Origin: Chamaelirium japonicum | Lineage: Eukaryota; Streptophyta; Magnoliopsida; Liliales; Melanthiaceae | Direction of reading: 5' to 3' | Length of the DNA stretch: 64,000 nucleotides | Assembly: GCA_947650365.1 (NCBI GenBank) | Contig: OX393555.1 | Location: forward strand, 85,793,495 to 85,857,494 | Shown: one piece after another, positions 42,502 through 53,849 of the stretch | Numbering within the stretch: the stretch's first letter is position 1 | How the letters are laid out: every line of letters starts with the position of its first letter | Made by a program: the position numbers and the translations under genes | Notes under the pieces: generated by a model | Seen by the model: only the letters and a program-made list of their open reading frames with translations | What the model was told of the DNA's origin: nothing | Database searches by the model: none

Positions 42502-42995
42502 TTTTGATGGGTTTCAAGGTTGGTTTGTGTTAATGTATATACCGGGTCGGGTTCTATGTACAATCGGGTCGGGTTGTGTGTGTATACATGTACTTATATA
42601 TTGGGCTTCAGTCCCTCAATGAGAACTATTCTATTCTCTCCAAACCTTAGCCGTCATCTCCTAACATGGTATCAGAGCTCTAGGGTTTTCTCGCGCGACG
42701 GCGACGACGACGGTAGCCACCTCCGGTTTCCCCCTTCACCCGGCAGCCCACTTCCGGTCTCCCCCTCCACCCGGTAGCCCACCTTCGGCCTTCCCCTCCA
42801 CCCGGTAGACTCCCCAGGCCTCCCTCTCCACCCATCAGCCCCCTTTCGGCCTCCCCTTTGCCCAATAGCACCCCCTGGTCCCTCTCCTCCGCCCGATAGG
42901 CCCCCCGACCCCTCTCCTCCACCCGACAGGTCCCCCTCGGCCCCTCCCATCCACCCGCAAGCCCTCTCCCGGATTCCCTCCTTTGAGTTTCCTCC

Positions 42996-43872
42996 ATGGC
43001 ATCTCCTACCATGCCGTCCGTCGCTGCGATCTCTCCATCGCTGAAGACGGTCACCTTTCAGTTGTCCTCGGCCAGCGACTGGCCTGATTGGTCGCTCACC
43101 GTCGAGGCCGCGCTCTCCAGTCGCGATCTTTGGGGTCACATCACCGGTGATGATCCTCCAGCTGCCTCCTCCGGTTCTTCACCCGTAGCGCAGCCAACAA
43201 CACCGCGTCTTCTGCTGCGACTGCTACTGTCACGACTACTACCACGGCTATTGCTCTCACGTGGCGTCGTCACGATCAGGCTATCCGGGCCTATTTTCTA
43301 GACTCCGTTGCTCATCCGCTCCTTGCTCCCATCGGCCGCCTTCCTACAGCGAGCGCGATGTGGGAGTATCTCCGGGACCGGTTTCTCCCGTGCGGCGATG
43401 CACGCCGGCATCAGCTTATTTGTGACTCGCAGTCTGTTCGTCAGAGGGAGCGTATGATTTAGGACTTCTTCAGTCTGATGAGTGCATACTGGCATGAGCT
43501 GGACTCTCTGATCTCGAAGCGGTGTGCTTGCCCACGTTTAAGCGCTACCTTGATGAGAGCCACCTGCACTAGTTCCTAGCAGCGCTTTGACCAGACTTTG
43601 CTCTCATTACTGCTCAGCTCCTGCACCGTGAGCCACTTCCTCGGTTAGAGGATGCTCTGCTCGCATTGGTCGATAAGGAGACTCGTTTTCAGACTCAGGG
43701 TACTCGTCCTCCTCCACTTGCTCCTGGCTCAGACAGCGTCCTGGTAGCCGGGTTCTCCGATGAGTATGTCTTTAGTCACTACTGTAAGGAGCTAGGACAC
43801 ATGAAGCGTGAATGTCCCATACGTCCTCCACGTAACCCTCGCTCGGGTTCGAATGAGAGAGCATCACGCTGA
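42996..43872 (+). pseudogene. gag: copia gag (broken)
   Basis: MASPTMPSVAAISPSLKTVT starts a Gag with LSSASDWPDWSLTVEAAL and, after a frameshift near 43200, TWRRHDQAIRAY and TASAMWEYLRDRF. Stops follow at about 43459 and later. The zinc knuckle HYCKELGHMKREC (about 43776) has lost its first cysteine (Ser in its place). The second copy of this family (51913-52746) confirms the frame. Confidence 0.85.
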
Positions 43873-44099
43873 GTTCCTGCTTCCCGGGACGATCGACACG
43901 GCGGTCGAGGTGGACGAAGTCGTGGACGTGGTCAGTCCTCCTTCCGCCACTTTGGTGGCGCTGCTGCTTCTGTAGAGACTCCAGCGCCTACTGCTGCTAC
44001 TACTGCACCGTCTCCACCTGAGCCAGATCGTCTCCAGCGACTTGAGGAGCTCCTACTTCGCCACATCGCCACCACCAGCTCTTCGTCTGCTACCGGTCT

Positions 44100-46697
44100 G
44101 GCTGCCTCCTTTGGTACTGCTGCCCCTTGGATTTTCGATTCGGGTGCTTCTTGTCATCTCACATATGACTCCACCGTGCGCACCACCTGTACCCCTGCTC
44201 CTGCCCACATGGAGGTTCGCACTGCGGATGGTATTCTTGTACCTATTCCGCAGTGTGGATCCATCACTCCTACCTCGGACTACACTGGTCGCCTGACCCT
44301 ATCCCATGTTTATCATGCTCCTCTTCTTAATATTAATTTGATCTCTATTAGTTCCCTCTGTGATTCTGGACTCACTGTCACCTTTACCTCCTCTGCTTGT
44401 GTTGTGCAGGATTCGCGGACGGAACAGAGGATTGGGCTGGCCCGTAGGACGGGGGGACTTTATCAGCTGGATCATCTTCATGTTTCTTCTGCTTCTGTTG
44501 AGTCAGTCATGTCAGTCACCTCTGATGCCGACTTGTGGCACAAAAGATTAGGTCATTTGTCCAGTGATCGACTCAAAAGCGTTTTGGCGCTTTGGGTCGT
44601 GTGTTCTCTCCCCTCTCTGTCTGTACGGGCTGCAGATTGGCAAAACATCTGACTCTACCATTTTCGGCTAGTGCTTCCAAATCTGTTGCTCCTTTTGATT
44701 TAGTGCATTCGGACATTTAGGGCCCTGCTCCCATTGCTTCTTTTACTGGTTTTTTATATTATGTCAGTTTCATAGACGATTACTCCCGTTGCACTTGGGT
44801 TTATCTCATGCGTCACCTCTCCGAGATTCTTCATATTTACCAGACCTTCACTACTATGCTTCACACCCAGTTTGGTCAGCGTATTAAGACGTTTCGGTCT
44901 AACTGTGCCCAGGAATATCTCTCCTCTGAGATGCGTGAGATTTTTCAGACTCACGGCTCTCTTCACCAATAGTCGTGCCCACACACCCATGAACAGAACG
45001 GAGTCGCCGAGCGCAAACATCGCCATGTCCTTGAGACATCGCGAGCTCTCCTTCTGTCTGCTTCTGTTCTGCATTCCTACTAGGCCGAGGCTGTTTTGAC
45101 CGCCGTTCACCTCATCAACATCACTCCATCCTCCACCTTTTCTGGCATTACCCCTTATGAGCGGCTTTACTCCACATCTCCTGACTACTCCCTACTTCGC
45201 ACCTTTGGGTGCACGTGTTTCGTTCTCCTCCCTCCCCATGAGCGCAGCAAACTCTCTGCTAGGTCTGTTCGGTGTGTTCATCTGGGGCTCAGTCGGGAGC
45301 ACAAGGGTTATCGGTGCTACGATCCAATGGCTCGCCAGATCCGTGTCTCTCGTCACGTTTCATTTATCGAAGATGTCCCGTACTTTTCCACCGAGTCCCG
45401 GGATCTTCCCTTATCTCTTATGTCACTCTCCACGCCTTCACTACCTCTCACCATCCCTGTTTTACCTCCGTATCCTGCTCCTACACCATTGGTTGTGTCC
45501 TCTCCAGTTGGGTCTCCCCCACCCACAGTACCTCTATCCTAAGCACCTCCACCTCCACCTCCACCCTTCCCTCCCACGTCTCCCTCGCCACCTCCATCAC
45601 CACCTGTTACTCGTGTCTATGTTTGTCGGTCTGCAGCTCCTCCTCCAGAGTCGGTTCACATTGGTACTCCCTCGCTTGTTGCTGCTGCTCCCTCCTCACC
45701 GGTCGTGGATCCTGCTCTTGTTCGGCGCTACCCGGCGTGCGAGCAACACCCTCCTGACAGATATGACTACTTTCCAGACAGGTTTGGCTACTCTGCCTTT
45801 CCCTCTGACTCTCCTGACCCCTCTGGCTACTCTGCTATTGCCTCCTATTCTCCATCTTATAAGGCTTTTCTTATTGCACTTCACACCCACCGGGAGCCCC
45901 AGTCGTACCGTGAGACAGCTTTACACCCAGAGTGGCGGCAGACCATGTCAGTGGAGCTTGAGGCTTTTCAGCGGATCCAGACATGGGATTTGGTGTCTTG
46001 TTCCTCAGGCGTGGTGCCTATCAGCTGCAATTGGATATTCAAGGTCAAGACTCGATCTGACGGATCCATTGAGCGGCACAAGGCCCGCCTCGTTGCTCGT
46101 GGCTTCTCCCAGGAGTATGGGATTGATTACGAGGAGACGTTTGCTCCAGTTGCTCGGATGACTACTGTCCGCACCCTCTTAGCTGTGGCAGCTACTCGAG
46201 TATGGCCTCTCCATCAGATGGATGTCACCAATGCATTCCTTCACGGTGACCTCTCCGAGGAAGTATACATGGCTCCTCCTCCGGGCATTTCTATTCCTCT
46301 AGGGCACGTTTGTTGTTTACGCCGTGTTATCTACGGGCTCAAACAAGCACCTCGGGCATGGTTTGAGCGATTCCGCAGTGTAGTTTTGGCAGCTGGGTTT
46401 GTTGAGAGATACTCTGACTACGCTCTGTTCATTCACTCCTCCAGTCAGGGTATTGCTGTGCTACTCTTGTATGTGGATGATATGATTATCACCGGGGATG
46501 ACAGTGCTACCATAGCTTCCCTTCAGCGTCACCTCTAGAGCCAGTTTGAGATGAAGGATCTAGGCCCTCTCCGGTACTTTCTTGGCCTTGAGATTGCCCG
46601 GTCAGCTCGAGGATTGTTGATCTCCTAGCAGAAGTACATCTCCGATATTTTTATCGAGGCTGCTCTTACTGATTCTCGTACTGCTGACATGCCTATG
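44100..46697 (+). pseudogene. pol: copia protease-integrase-RT (broken)
   Basis: Protease with WIFDSGASCHLTYD (about 44128). Pre-integrase LWHKRLGHLSSDRL (about 44537). A frameshift near 44590, then integrase with FIDDYSRCTWVYLM and HEQNGVAERKHR and at least three stops. Pro-rich linker (about 45480-45700), where the frame changes. RT (45705-46538) has NWIFKVKTRSDGSIERHKAR, TFAPVARMTTVR, MDVTNAFLHGDL, GLKQAPRAWF and catalytic YVDD. A TAG lies at 46536-46538, then MKDLGPLRYFLGLEI. The RT stretch is the best preserved. Confidence 0.88.
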
Positions 46698-48060
46698 GCC
46701 TTGAGATTTTTCAAGAGCCAAATAGATTGAAAGACCAAATAAAATCAGTAATACGCCAATTTATGATGAGGGTTATCACATGAAAATATCGAGGGACAAT
46801 TCAAACCGTGCTTCGGTCAATGCCGGTCGCGATCGAGGACTCCGTTGTTGTAGACGAATGGGTGGAAGGGGAGGTGTGGTCCGGAAGATAGGGATGAAGA
46901 AGCCGGGATGATTTGATCTTGGAGGAGAGATGATCTCCGCGTTGATCTTCCGCGAAGTCGTAGACTAAAGCGTGGCGATGAGGAAGAAGCTTGCGGAGAG
47001 AAGAAGACTAGAAGCAAGATGATTCTTCGTATGAGGCTCCGAACAAGTGAAGCCGCTTCTCCGTTCTAGGGTTTCAATTCATCAATCCCTCCCGTCGCCA
47101 TTAGGGCTTGTGAAGGCCTTTATAGGAGGGAAATAAAAAAGGAAAGAAAAGAGAGAAAGAGAGAAGCCGCGGGACGTGGCACGCTTCCCAAGTGGGCTAT
47201 CGCGCGGGTATTGCCGTGGGAGGAGAGAGAACGGGAGAGGGGGGTGGCTAAGGGGATTTTAGGGCTTCTATGGCTCCTTTAGATCTCATCCATTGGGATT
47301 CTATCTCACTTAGAATCCTATGGCAACTAAATAAACACAGAAATGAGTCAGTTCGGCATCTATGGCTCGAACCCGATGCGAACATGGCTCGTATCTTCCT
47401 AAACCAGAAATAAAAACATAAATAACTCAAGATCCACAAGTCGGATCGACAGAAAGTAAAAAACCAAAGTCATTGATAATTGAAATAGCTTTCCGATGAT
47501 GCAAGCGGATCGGTGATCGGCATAGTTGTCAAGGCGAGGCTAGGCGCCCGGAGGGAGCCTAGGAGCCTAGGTGTGGCCTTATGTGCATAGGCGTGGCCTT
47601 ATGTGCATAGGCATCCTCCAGGCACATGTATATATGTATAGTATACTTGCACGTATATATGTAGTAGATAGCAATAACACCTTACTAACATGAAATTGAG
47701 CATATTCTAGTCAAATGCATGCAACACAATGACACATACATAATATAAACAAGTAAACAGCAAAAGGAACAAATAGAATACAAACACTTGCTAACATAAA
47801 ATTGAGCATATTCTAATCAAATGCATATGAACACATAGTATAAACAAGAATACAACAACAAAATGAACAAAAAAGATGGGGGCGGGTTGGGTTTTACTTA
47901 AAAAAAAAAAAATCAATGCCTATAACCAGGCGTGCTCCTCGCCTGGGCTGCCGCTTAGTGATGTTCACCTAGGCGCACTTTGGCCTAGCTGGCTCTGTGC
48001 GCCTAGGCGCGCACCTTGACAACAATGGCGATCGGCTTCCTGAATCTCCGTAGGGAATCA
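46698..48060 (-). mobile_element. family A LTR fragment, minus strand, interrupted by a hAT element
   Basis: 46698-47520 and 48028-48060 together align in reverse with the 1822-3033 LTR. Shared blocks are AGCCAAATAGATTGAAAG, GACAATTCAAACCGTGCTT, GATCTCATCCATTG.GATT and CGATGCGAACATGGCTCG. Its left end is truncated against copia RT sequence and its right end fades at about 48060. The hAT insertion at 47521-48027 splits it inside GATCGGCTTCCTG. Confidence 0.75.
47521..48027. mobile_element. hAT-type non-autonomous element with GCCTAGGCGC repeats (507 bp)
   Basis: Ends CATAGTTGTCAAGG and the complement of CATTGTTGTCAAGG. Flanks are GTGATCGG (47513-47520) and GCGATCGG (48028-48035), an 8-bp duplication with one mismatch. 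The host LTR family confirms the uninterrupted sequence GATCGGCTTCCTG. Subtermini hold GGCTAGGCGCCC, GAGCCTAGG, GCGCCTAGGCGC and AGGCATCC motifs, with two tandem copies of GGCGTGGCCTTATGTGCATA near 47570-47610. No transposase. Confidence 0.82.
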
Positions 48061-48565
48061 TTTAAAATAGTTGAGCTTGGATTATTGCCTGTCATTTGTT
48101 ATTGTTATGTGTTTGTGTGCATGTTTTTGGCTACACACATAATGTCTCGTAATCTTATAGAAATGATAGTAAACATTGTATGTTTATGTTAGCATTACAA
48201 TCAATATTTTTTGTTTGTTTCTTTATGCCTCATTTATAGCCTCTTATGATATGTAGTGGAAGCTTGCCTTCCTGGAAACTTGTTAGCGTTCTTGTCAAAA
48301 TGCTACTTGATTTTCTTATCTACTAGTGGTTACTTTATTATAGTTATCCTGACATGCTTTCATGTGTGTACAAATTTCTTAGCCTTATTAAGTGAAGCAA
48401 TTCGTATTTTAACGTATCTCTGGACCTTTACAGTCCCATAACATTAAGACACATCATTCTTAAGAATTCAAAGTGATATTGTTTTAAAATAGTTCATTTC
48501 TATTCAATGTATCGAAGTGTTGCAGGTTCTTTTTCAACACTAGAAACTCTTTTGTTCAATTTCAG
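48061..48565. other. T-rich presumed intron of NPC1-like locus
   Basis: No repeat end or open frame of note. The composition is intron-like and it leads to the acceptor TTTCAG at 48565. Confidence 0.4.
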
Positions 48566-49415
48566 ATATCTAAAGAGGGTCCTCTAGTAGTAAAAGCCCT
48601 GCAACCTTCTATTGTTCAAGGTTATATTTCAAATTTCTTCAGGTTGTTGACTCTACACGTTGGTGAATTGTTTTTTCTCCAGGCTAGACAAATTTTATCA
48701 TACATCAAATTTCTCATGTTTGTCCAGGAAGTATGGGACATTTGTTTCTAGAAATCCAATTCTTGTTCCGTTGTTATCGCTGTCTATTCCTATTCTATTG
48801 TGCATAGGTCTAGTTCATTTCAAGGTGGAGACATGGCCCGAAAAGGTATTTAATAATGAACTTCTTTAATCTTGTCCGTCAAAATTTATATGGAGAACAT
48901 TTTGGGAAACAATATGGATTTTATGACCAAAGAATTATTACCTTGAATCCTCATGCTGATGTTCATTGTTTAATAAAAATATCTTACCTTTTTGGTTTAG
49001 GTTGTATTCGGTGTAACCTCCATTTTTCAAATAACCTTTTCATGTGTGATCTATCTAGTACCTTCTTATGTAACAACTAATCGTTTGCAATGTTGCAATG
49101 CATGGTATATCGGGTTCCTTTCTGTTCCAGGAAGTAAAATTTTGGAATGTGTAAATATTCACATTTTGAATTGTATCTGAGATGATGATTTCATATATTT
49201 TTGTCTGTGTCATAATTCAATGTTTGTAATTCTTGAAGAAACTCTAGACAAATCTTCTCTTTATATTATTCTCTGTTTGCACTTTCGATCTCCTCGTTTC
49301 ATTTATTCTGTATCTCCTGTGTAGCTATGGCCTATGGGTAGGTCCTGGGAGTAAGGTTGCAGTGGAAAAACAGTATTTTGACAGCCACCTTGCACCTTTT
49401 TATAGAATAGAACAG
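48566..49415 (+). pseudogene. NPC1-like exons A-C
   Basis: Exon A 48566-48642 encodes ..GPLVVKALQPSIVQGYISNF. Exon B 48728-48845 encodes KYGTFVSRNPILVPLLSLSI..CIGLVHFKVETWPEK. Exon C 49332-49415 encodes LWVGPGSKVAVEKQYFDSHL..APFYRIEQ. The A/B junction fits GT-AG rules and splits an Arg codon correctly. These match the NPC1 segment around the second transmembrane helix and the (R/K)YG..VARNP..VETRPEKLWVGPGS motif. The expected acceptor for C lies 7 bases upstream of CTATGGG because CTATGGC is duplicated. Splicing at that AG shifts the frame and reaches a stop after nine codons. Downstream NPC1 exons are not found. Probably a pseudogene, or a fragment of a disrupted gene. Confidence 0.82.
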
Positions 49416-51181
49416 GTATAGCTTTGTCATTCTGTTTTTTTTTCTTAAGTCAAATTGTTTTCTTTTATAAATCAATGTTTTGAAACCAAACACTTGTTCA
49501 GTTGAAAAAGATAAAAAATATATATGCCTCTTGACAATAAACAAGCGCATGTGATCTGGGTACTCATTGTAAAGGCTCTAATATAACATCAGTTTTTTAT
49601 GTAAATTCGTACATTTCATTTTGAGCTCATATTATTTCTTTTTTATGTATTAATGAGGAGCTTCTAATGATCTTATATGCTATACTTTCTACTAAGTATA
49701 TGTTTCTTGTCAACATTTTTGTTAAACAGGGAAAAATAGGACTATAAATCTAGGCATTGCAAATTGGATGCCGATAAATATGTTGTTTGAACTATTTAAA
49801 TAATTGCTCCTATGATGGAATCCCTTGTGAACCATTTTAAGCCAATCACTGTCTTAACTTAAAGCTCATGAATTCATGATGTCAATGGATGATAGGTCTT
49901 ATTTGGAATGTGTTTCATATGTTCTTAATAGGCAAAAATGTTCGAAGAGTGTTTGTAGATAACGATGATTGATTCTCCTGTTCATGTTCTTTATTGCCAT
50001 AGATTATATTAGGTTAGAATGTTTGTATCTGTGGATAAGGTGATTTCCTTTTCTCTGGTTAAGGTTATGACTTAAGGTTGGGGGGTTGATGATATAGTTT
50101 CCAACGTGGCAAAAAGGTAGATATAGCCCGCCCCTTTGCTTGTTTCTGTAGGACCTTTGAGATGGGTGGAGGTGTTCATTAACCCCTCCTCAAATGGACA
50201 TATTGCTACTATAAAAGGATGGAAGAATTTTTGAGGAAAAGAAACCTAAAGACTAGTGATGCTGGAATTGTGTCGTGGACCTGTTAGAATTTTTGCTGAT
50301 TTAATGTATTTTTTTGAGAATTTTATTGCAATTATTTTTAAAAAATTTGGTGTTTGGAAGTCTGGTTAGTGCAGTAAATCAACAAATGAGGAAAGGGTTC
50401 AAAATCATTTCCCATATGCTTGTTGCTTTTTCTCAAAGTCCCGCATTGTTTGGGGAAAGAGAGGGAATCATGCATATATATCTTCCCATAGTCTCTGCCA
50501 TAGTGGACTTCGAGGAGAGTGGACCTTGGGCTATATACACATGTGGTTGCTCACCTTGTTGAGTTGACCAACCATACCGGGTTGGGTAGAGTGGCGGCAG
50601 TATGTCGTGCACACGGGATTGACTAGGCCTATTATATTAAATTTATAGATTATTTTTAATCTTTTCGACCATTGCCTTTTGGATCGTTCTGGACGTTCGG
50701 GCCAAAACAGTGATGTTACCAGTGATGGGTGCTTAGCCTACCATTCCAAGATAAGACCTTACCAATTGGAGGTGTATTTAAAGAACAGAACTCCAATGGC
50801 AGAGGATCCCCCATTCTTTGAGGATCAAGTGCAAACATAGAGAACAAAATGCCTTTATTGTTTTAGTGTTTCCGAATTATTTTTCCGGCATCCTTGGTGT
50901 GTTACATACATTAATCTAGTACACCTCTTATTGTGATCATGCTAGGAGATCCGAACGGACGAAAGGCGTTGGACCATAGGAACGTGTTCTTGCTGTGAAC
51001 ACTTGCACGTAAGGGCCGAGTCCGTTTTTAGGGTAGCAAGTAATTGCACCTCTCTCTAATCGGAGTGCCATCTTTTCTATTTTATTTAAGCACAAAAGAA
51101 CATATACACTTACGTTTAAAACAATTTTTTATAGACCGATTCATTTAAGGCTTTGGAAGACAATTTATTTTGCAATTTCTC
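49416..51181. other. no gene recognised
   Basis: AT-rich sequence with no further NPC1 exon that I can see. Around 50430-50560 the AAAGTCCCGCATTGTTTGGGG motif and following text resemble plant LTR promoters, and a TATA-like box occurs near 50528 (GGGCTATATACACATG). No terminal pair was found to define an element. Confidence 0.35.
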
Positions 51182-52746
51182 TGTTAATGTATATATCGGG
51201 TCGGATTCTATGTACAGTCAGGTCGGGTTGCTTGTATATTGATGTACATATATCGGGTCGGGTTCTATATATAGTCGGGTCGGGTTGCTTGTATATTGAT
51301 GTAAATATATATTGGGCTTTACTCCCTCAATAGAGTTTCATTCCATTCTCTCCAAACCCTAGCCATCATCTCCTAACATGGTATCAAAGCTCTAGGGTTC
51401 TATCGTGCGCTGACGGTGACGACGACGACGACGGTTGCACCTCCCGGCTCCGATCTCCCTCTAGCCCTAATCTTCCTCTAGCAGTCCCCTCCGGCCCCAA
51501 TCTCCTCTTCCCTCCCTCCGGCCCTGCAGCACCCCCCCCCTCTGGCCTCAATCTCCCCTTCCCTCACTTCTCCGGCCACACAGCACCCCTCCTCCGGTCC
51601 CAATCTCCCCTTCCCTCCCTTCTCCGGCCCCGTAGCACCCCTCGCACCCTCCTCCGGCTCTGCAGCATCCCCACTCTGGTCCCGTCGCAACCCCCGCGCT
51701 CTCCTCCGGACCCGCAGCATCCCTTGCACCCTCCTTTGCCTCCTGCCCCCCACCCCCGTGCCCTTCTCTGCCTCCCGTGCCCCTCCTCTACCTCCCTCCT
51801 CACCCTGCAGACGCACCCGCAGCCTCCCGAGCCCTCCATCCCCAGCGCTCCTCCCTTGCTTCCCGCAACCCCCTCCCTCCCCTCCCCGATCTTCACCTGA
51901 TTCGTCGTCTTCATGACGTCTCCTACCGTGCTGTTCGTCATCGCGATCTCCCAACAGCTCAAAGCGGTCATCTTTCAGTTGTCCTCGTCTAGCGACTGAC
52001 CTGATTAGTCGCTCACCGTTGAGGCCGCGCTCTCTAGTCACGATCTTTTGGGTCACATTACCGGCGGCAACCCACCTCCTGATGCCTCTTCCAGTTCCTC
52101 CTCGGTCACTAGTAACGCTGCTGCTAGCACCGCGTCGTCTACTGCTACTATTGCCGCCATAGCTGCTGCCTCGGCCGCCCTCACGTGGCGTCGCCACGAC
52201 CAGGCCATCCGAGCCTATCTCCTGAACTCCGTTGCTCGTTCGCTCCTTGCTCCCATCGATCGCCTTTCTACAGCGTGCGCGATGTGGGAGTATCTCCGAG
52301 ACCTGTTTCTCCCATGCGGCGACTCACACCGGCATCAGCTAATCTGTGACTCACTGTACGCACGTCAGGGGGAGCGCACGATTCAAGATTTCTTCAGCTT
52401 GATAAGTGGCTACTCGCATGAGCTGGACTCTATGATCCTCGAGCGGTGTACTTTCCCCTGCTACAGGAATTTCCAGCGATACCTTGACGAGGGCCACCTG
52501 CACCAGTTCTTGACGGCGCTTCAGCCAAACTTTGCTCTTATCGTTGCTCAGCTCCTGCACCGTAAGCCACTCCCTTAGCTAGAGGATGCTCTACTCGCCT
52601 TGGTCGATGAGGAGACTCGTTTTCAGACTCAGCGTCCTCGTCCTCCTCCACCTATCTCTGGATTCGACAGTGCCCTGGCAGGCCAGCTTCTTCGACGAGC
52701 CTGTATTATGTTATTATTGCAAGGAGCCCGATCACATGAAGCGTGA
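51182..52746 (+). mobile_element. Ty1/copia, second copy of the 42528 family, truncated
   Basis: 5' LTR 51182-51378 (197 bp) contains an internal duplication of its TATATCGGGTCGGGTTCTAT block, making it longer than the 139-bp sister LTR. Primer site TGGTATCAAAGC follows at 51379. The long Pro/CT-rich leader and gag follow. The copy is cut inside the zinc knuckle at 52746 by another repeat. Confidence 0.85.
51913..52746 (+). pseudogene. gag: copia gag of the second copy (broken)
   Basis: Begins MTSPTVLFVIAISQQLKAV. Two stops replace Trp codons near 52000 (SD*PD*S versus SDWPDWS in the sister copy). A long open stretch then runs 52048-52578 (ALTWRRHDQAIRAYLLNSVA, FFSLISGYSHELDSM). After a stop and a frameshift the knuckle starts as YYCKEPDHMKRE and ends abruptly. 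Confidence 0.82.
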
Positions 52747-53765
52747 ATGGGGATTAGGGCTTCTACTTGCCACCAGCCTTACTGGGCTTATAAATACCCA
52801 CGAAACCCTTACCCTTGGTATCTTATGCATTGATAATTTATTAATAAAAGTTGAAGGATTTTGCTCTTCTTCTAGTGAGTTCGAGCGTTCGAGAGATCCA
52901 ATGACCCAGAGCGAGTCCAGAGGATGTTAAACACATGTTTCATATACGTCTCGCTTTTCCGCCATATCTTCATCTTTTTTATTTTTATGCATAAAATCTG
53001 CAAATCTGAACTTTGGCCATGATCAGAACTCATCAAAACCTTTCCCTAATTTGTCAAAACAAATGTCTATTGAGACCCTAGTTTGCCTTCCCTTTGTCCT
53101 CTCAAAACTAGCGTATGCTTCTTGTAAAACAACACACAACCAATCCAATATCTCGACAGTACAACGGCTGCCCAGATCAGAACCTTAAGCCTCATTTTTT
53201 TGCTACACCATTAACCAAACCTTAGTTCTCCCTAAACCTTAACATTTGCATCCGCTTCATCTTGACCCTATTAGCCGCTGAAATCTACAACAAATCAACT
53301 TGTGAAGGACTCTAAAGTTGAGAACAAGTTTTTCTTTGAGCTGACTGCATTGTTGAAGATTCCTTTTGCGTGCCACGAAATTTAGCGGAGTCAGAATTCT
53401 AATAAGCCATCTAATCAAGTTCTTTAGGAGTGTAGGAGGGAAGTTATTTACCTCCTTTGTTACCTTTGGATTCTTTGGTCTTGCATGATTATATGCTAGT
53501 AGATATTGTGTTGTAATTGCTTCTAATTTCATATTTCGAAAGACTCTTACAATGTTGGATTCACATCTAGTTCCATTTGTCATAGGTTATATTGTGAAGT
53601 TTAACTTCTATGTATCATTGCAACTAGATATGTTTAGGTCATTTAGCCTTCTTTTGATTTCTTCAGTTAAACTTCAGATTGCATATTTTTTCATTATTTT
53701 GCATCTCATTGGGTTATTAAGTTCTTTTAGGTTGACCGATATAATTATCGGATCTGAGCATGAGT
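52747..53765 (+). repeat. LTR-like repeat, family B, copy 1
   Basis: Starts TGGGGATTAGGGCTTCT, with CTTATAAATACCC (TATA-like) at about 52788 and AATTTATTAATAAAAGTTGAA. It aligns with 57671-58725 for about 1 kb (GTGAAGGACTCTAAAGTTGA, TTTTGCATCTCATTG). It interrupts a copia zinc knuckle. The arrangement (TATA, then leader-like sequence) suggests an LTR. No TSD or internal region was identified. Confidence 0.65.
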
Positions 53766-53849
53766 TATAGTCATGACTACTTGATCAGGGAAACCTCTAG
53801 GGAACATTTGACTAATAGGAATGGGAATTTACTGTTTAACGAACTTAGC

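Larger units (their letters stand above)
42528..46697 (+). mobile_element. Ty1/copia retrotransposon, 3'-truncated copy
   Basis: 5' LTR 42528-42666 (139 bp, TGTTAATGTATAT to CTCCTAACA), primer-binding site TGGTATCAGAGC immediately after (42667-42678), then gag, protease, integrase and RT in the copia order. The 3' part (end of RNase H and 3' LTR) is lost where a minus-strand family A LTR fragment abuts at 46698. Coding is broken at many points. Confidence 0.88.

Noticed and set aside
42672..43139. Gly/Arg-rich minus frames opposite the copia leader; similar ones at 51478-52197
   Set aside because: They lie antisense to C-rich copia 5' leaders and gag. Both copies give unrelated sequences, and copia has no antisense gene of this kind.
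45157..46161. 334-codon Leu/Ser-rich plus frame
   Set aside because: Out of phase with copia integrase and RT motifs, which lie in the overlapping frames. A GC-rich shadow.
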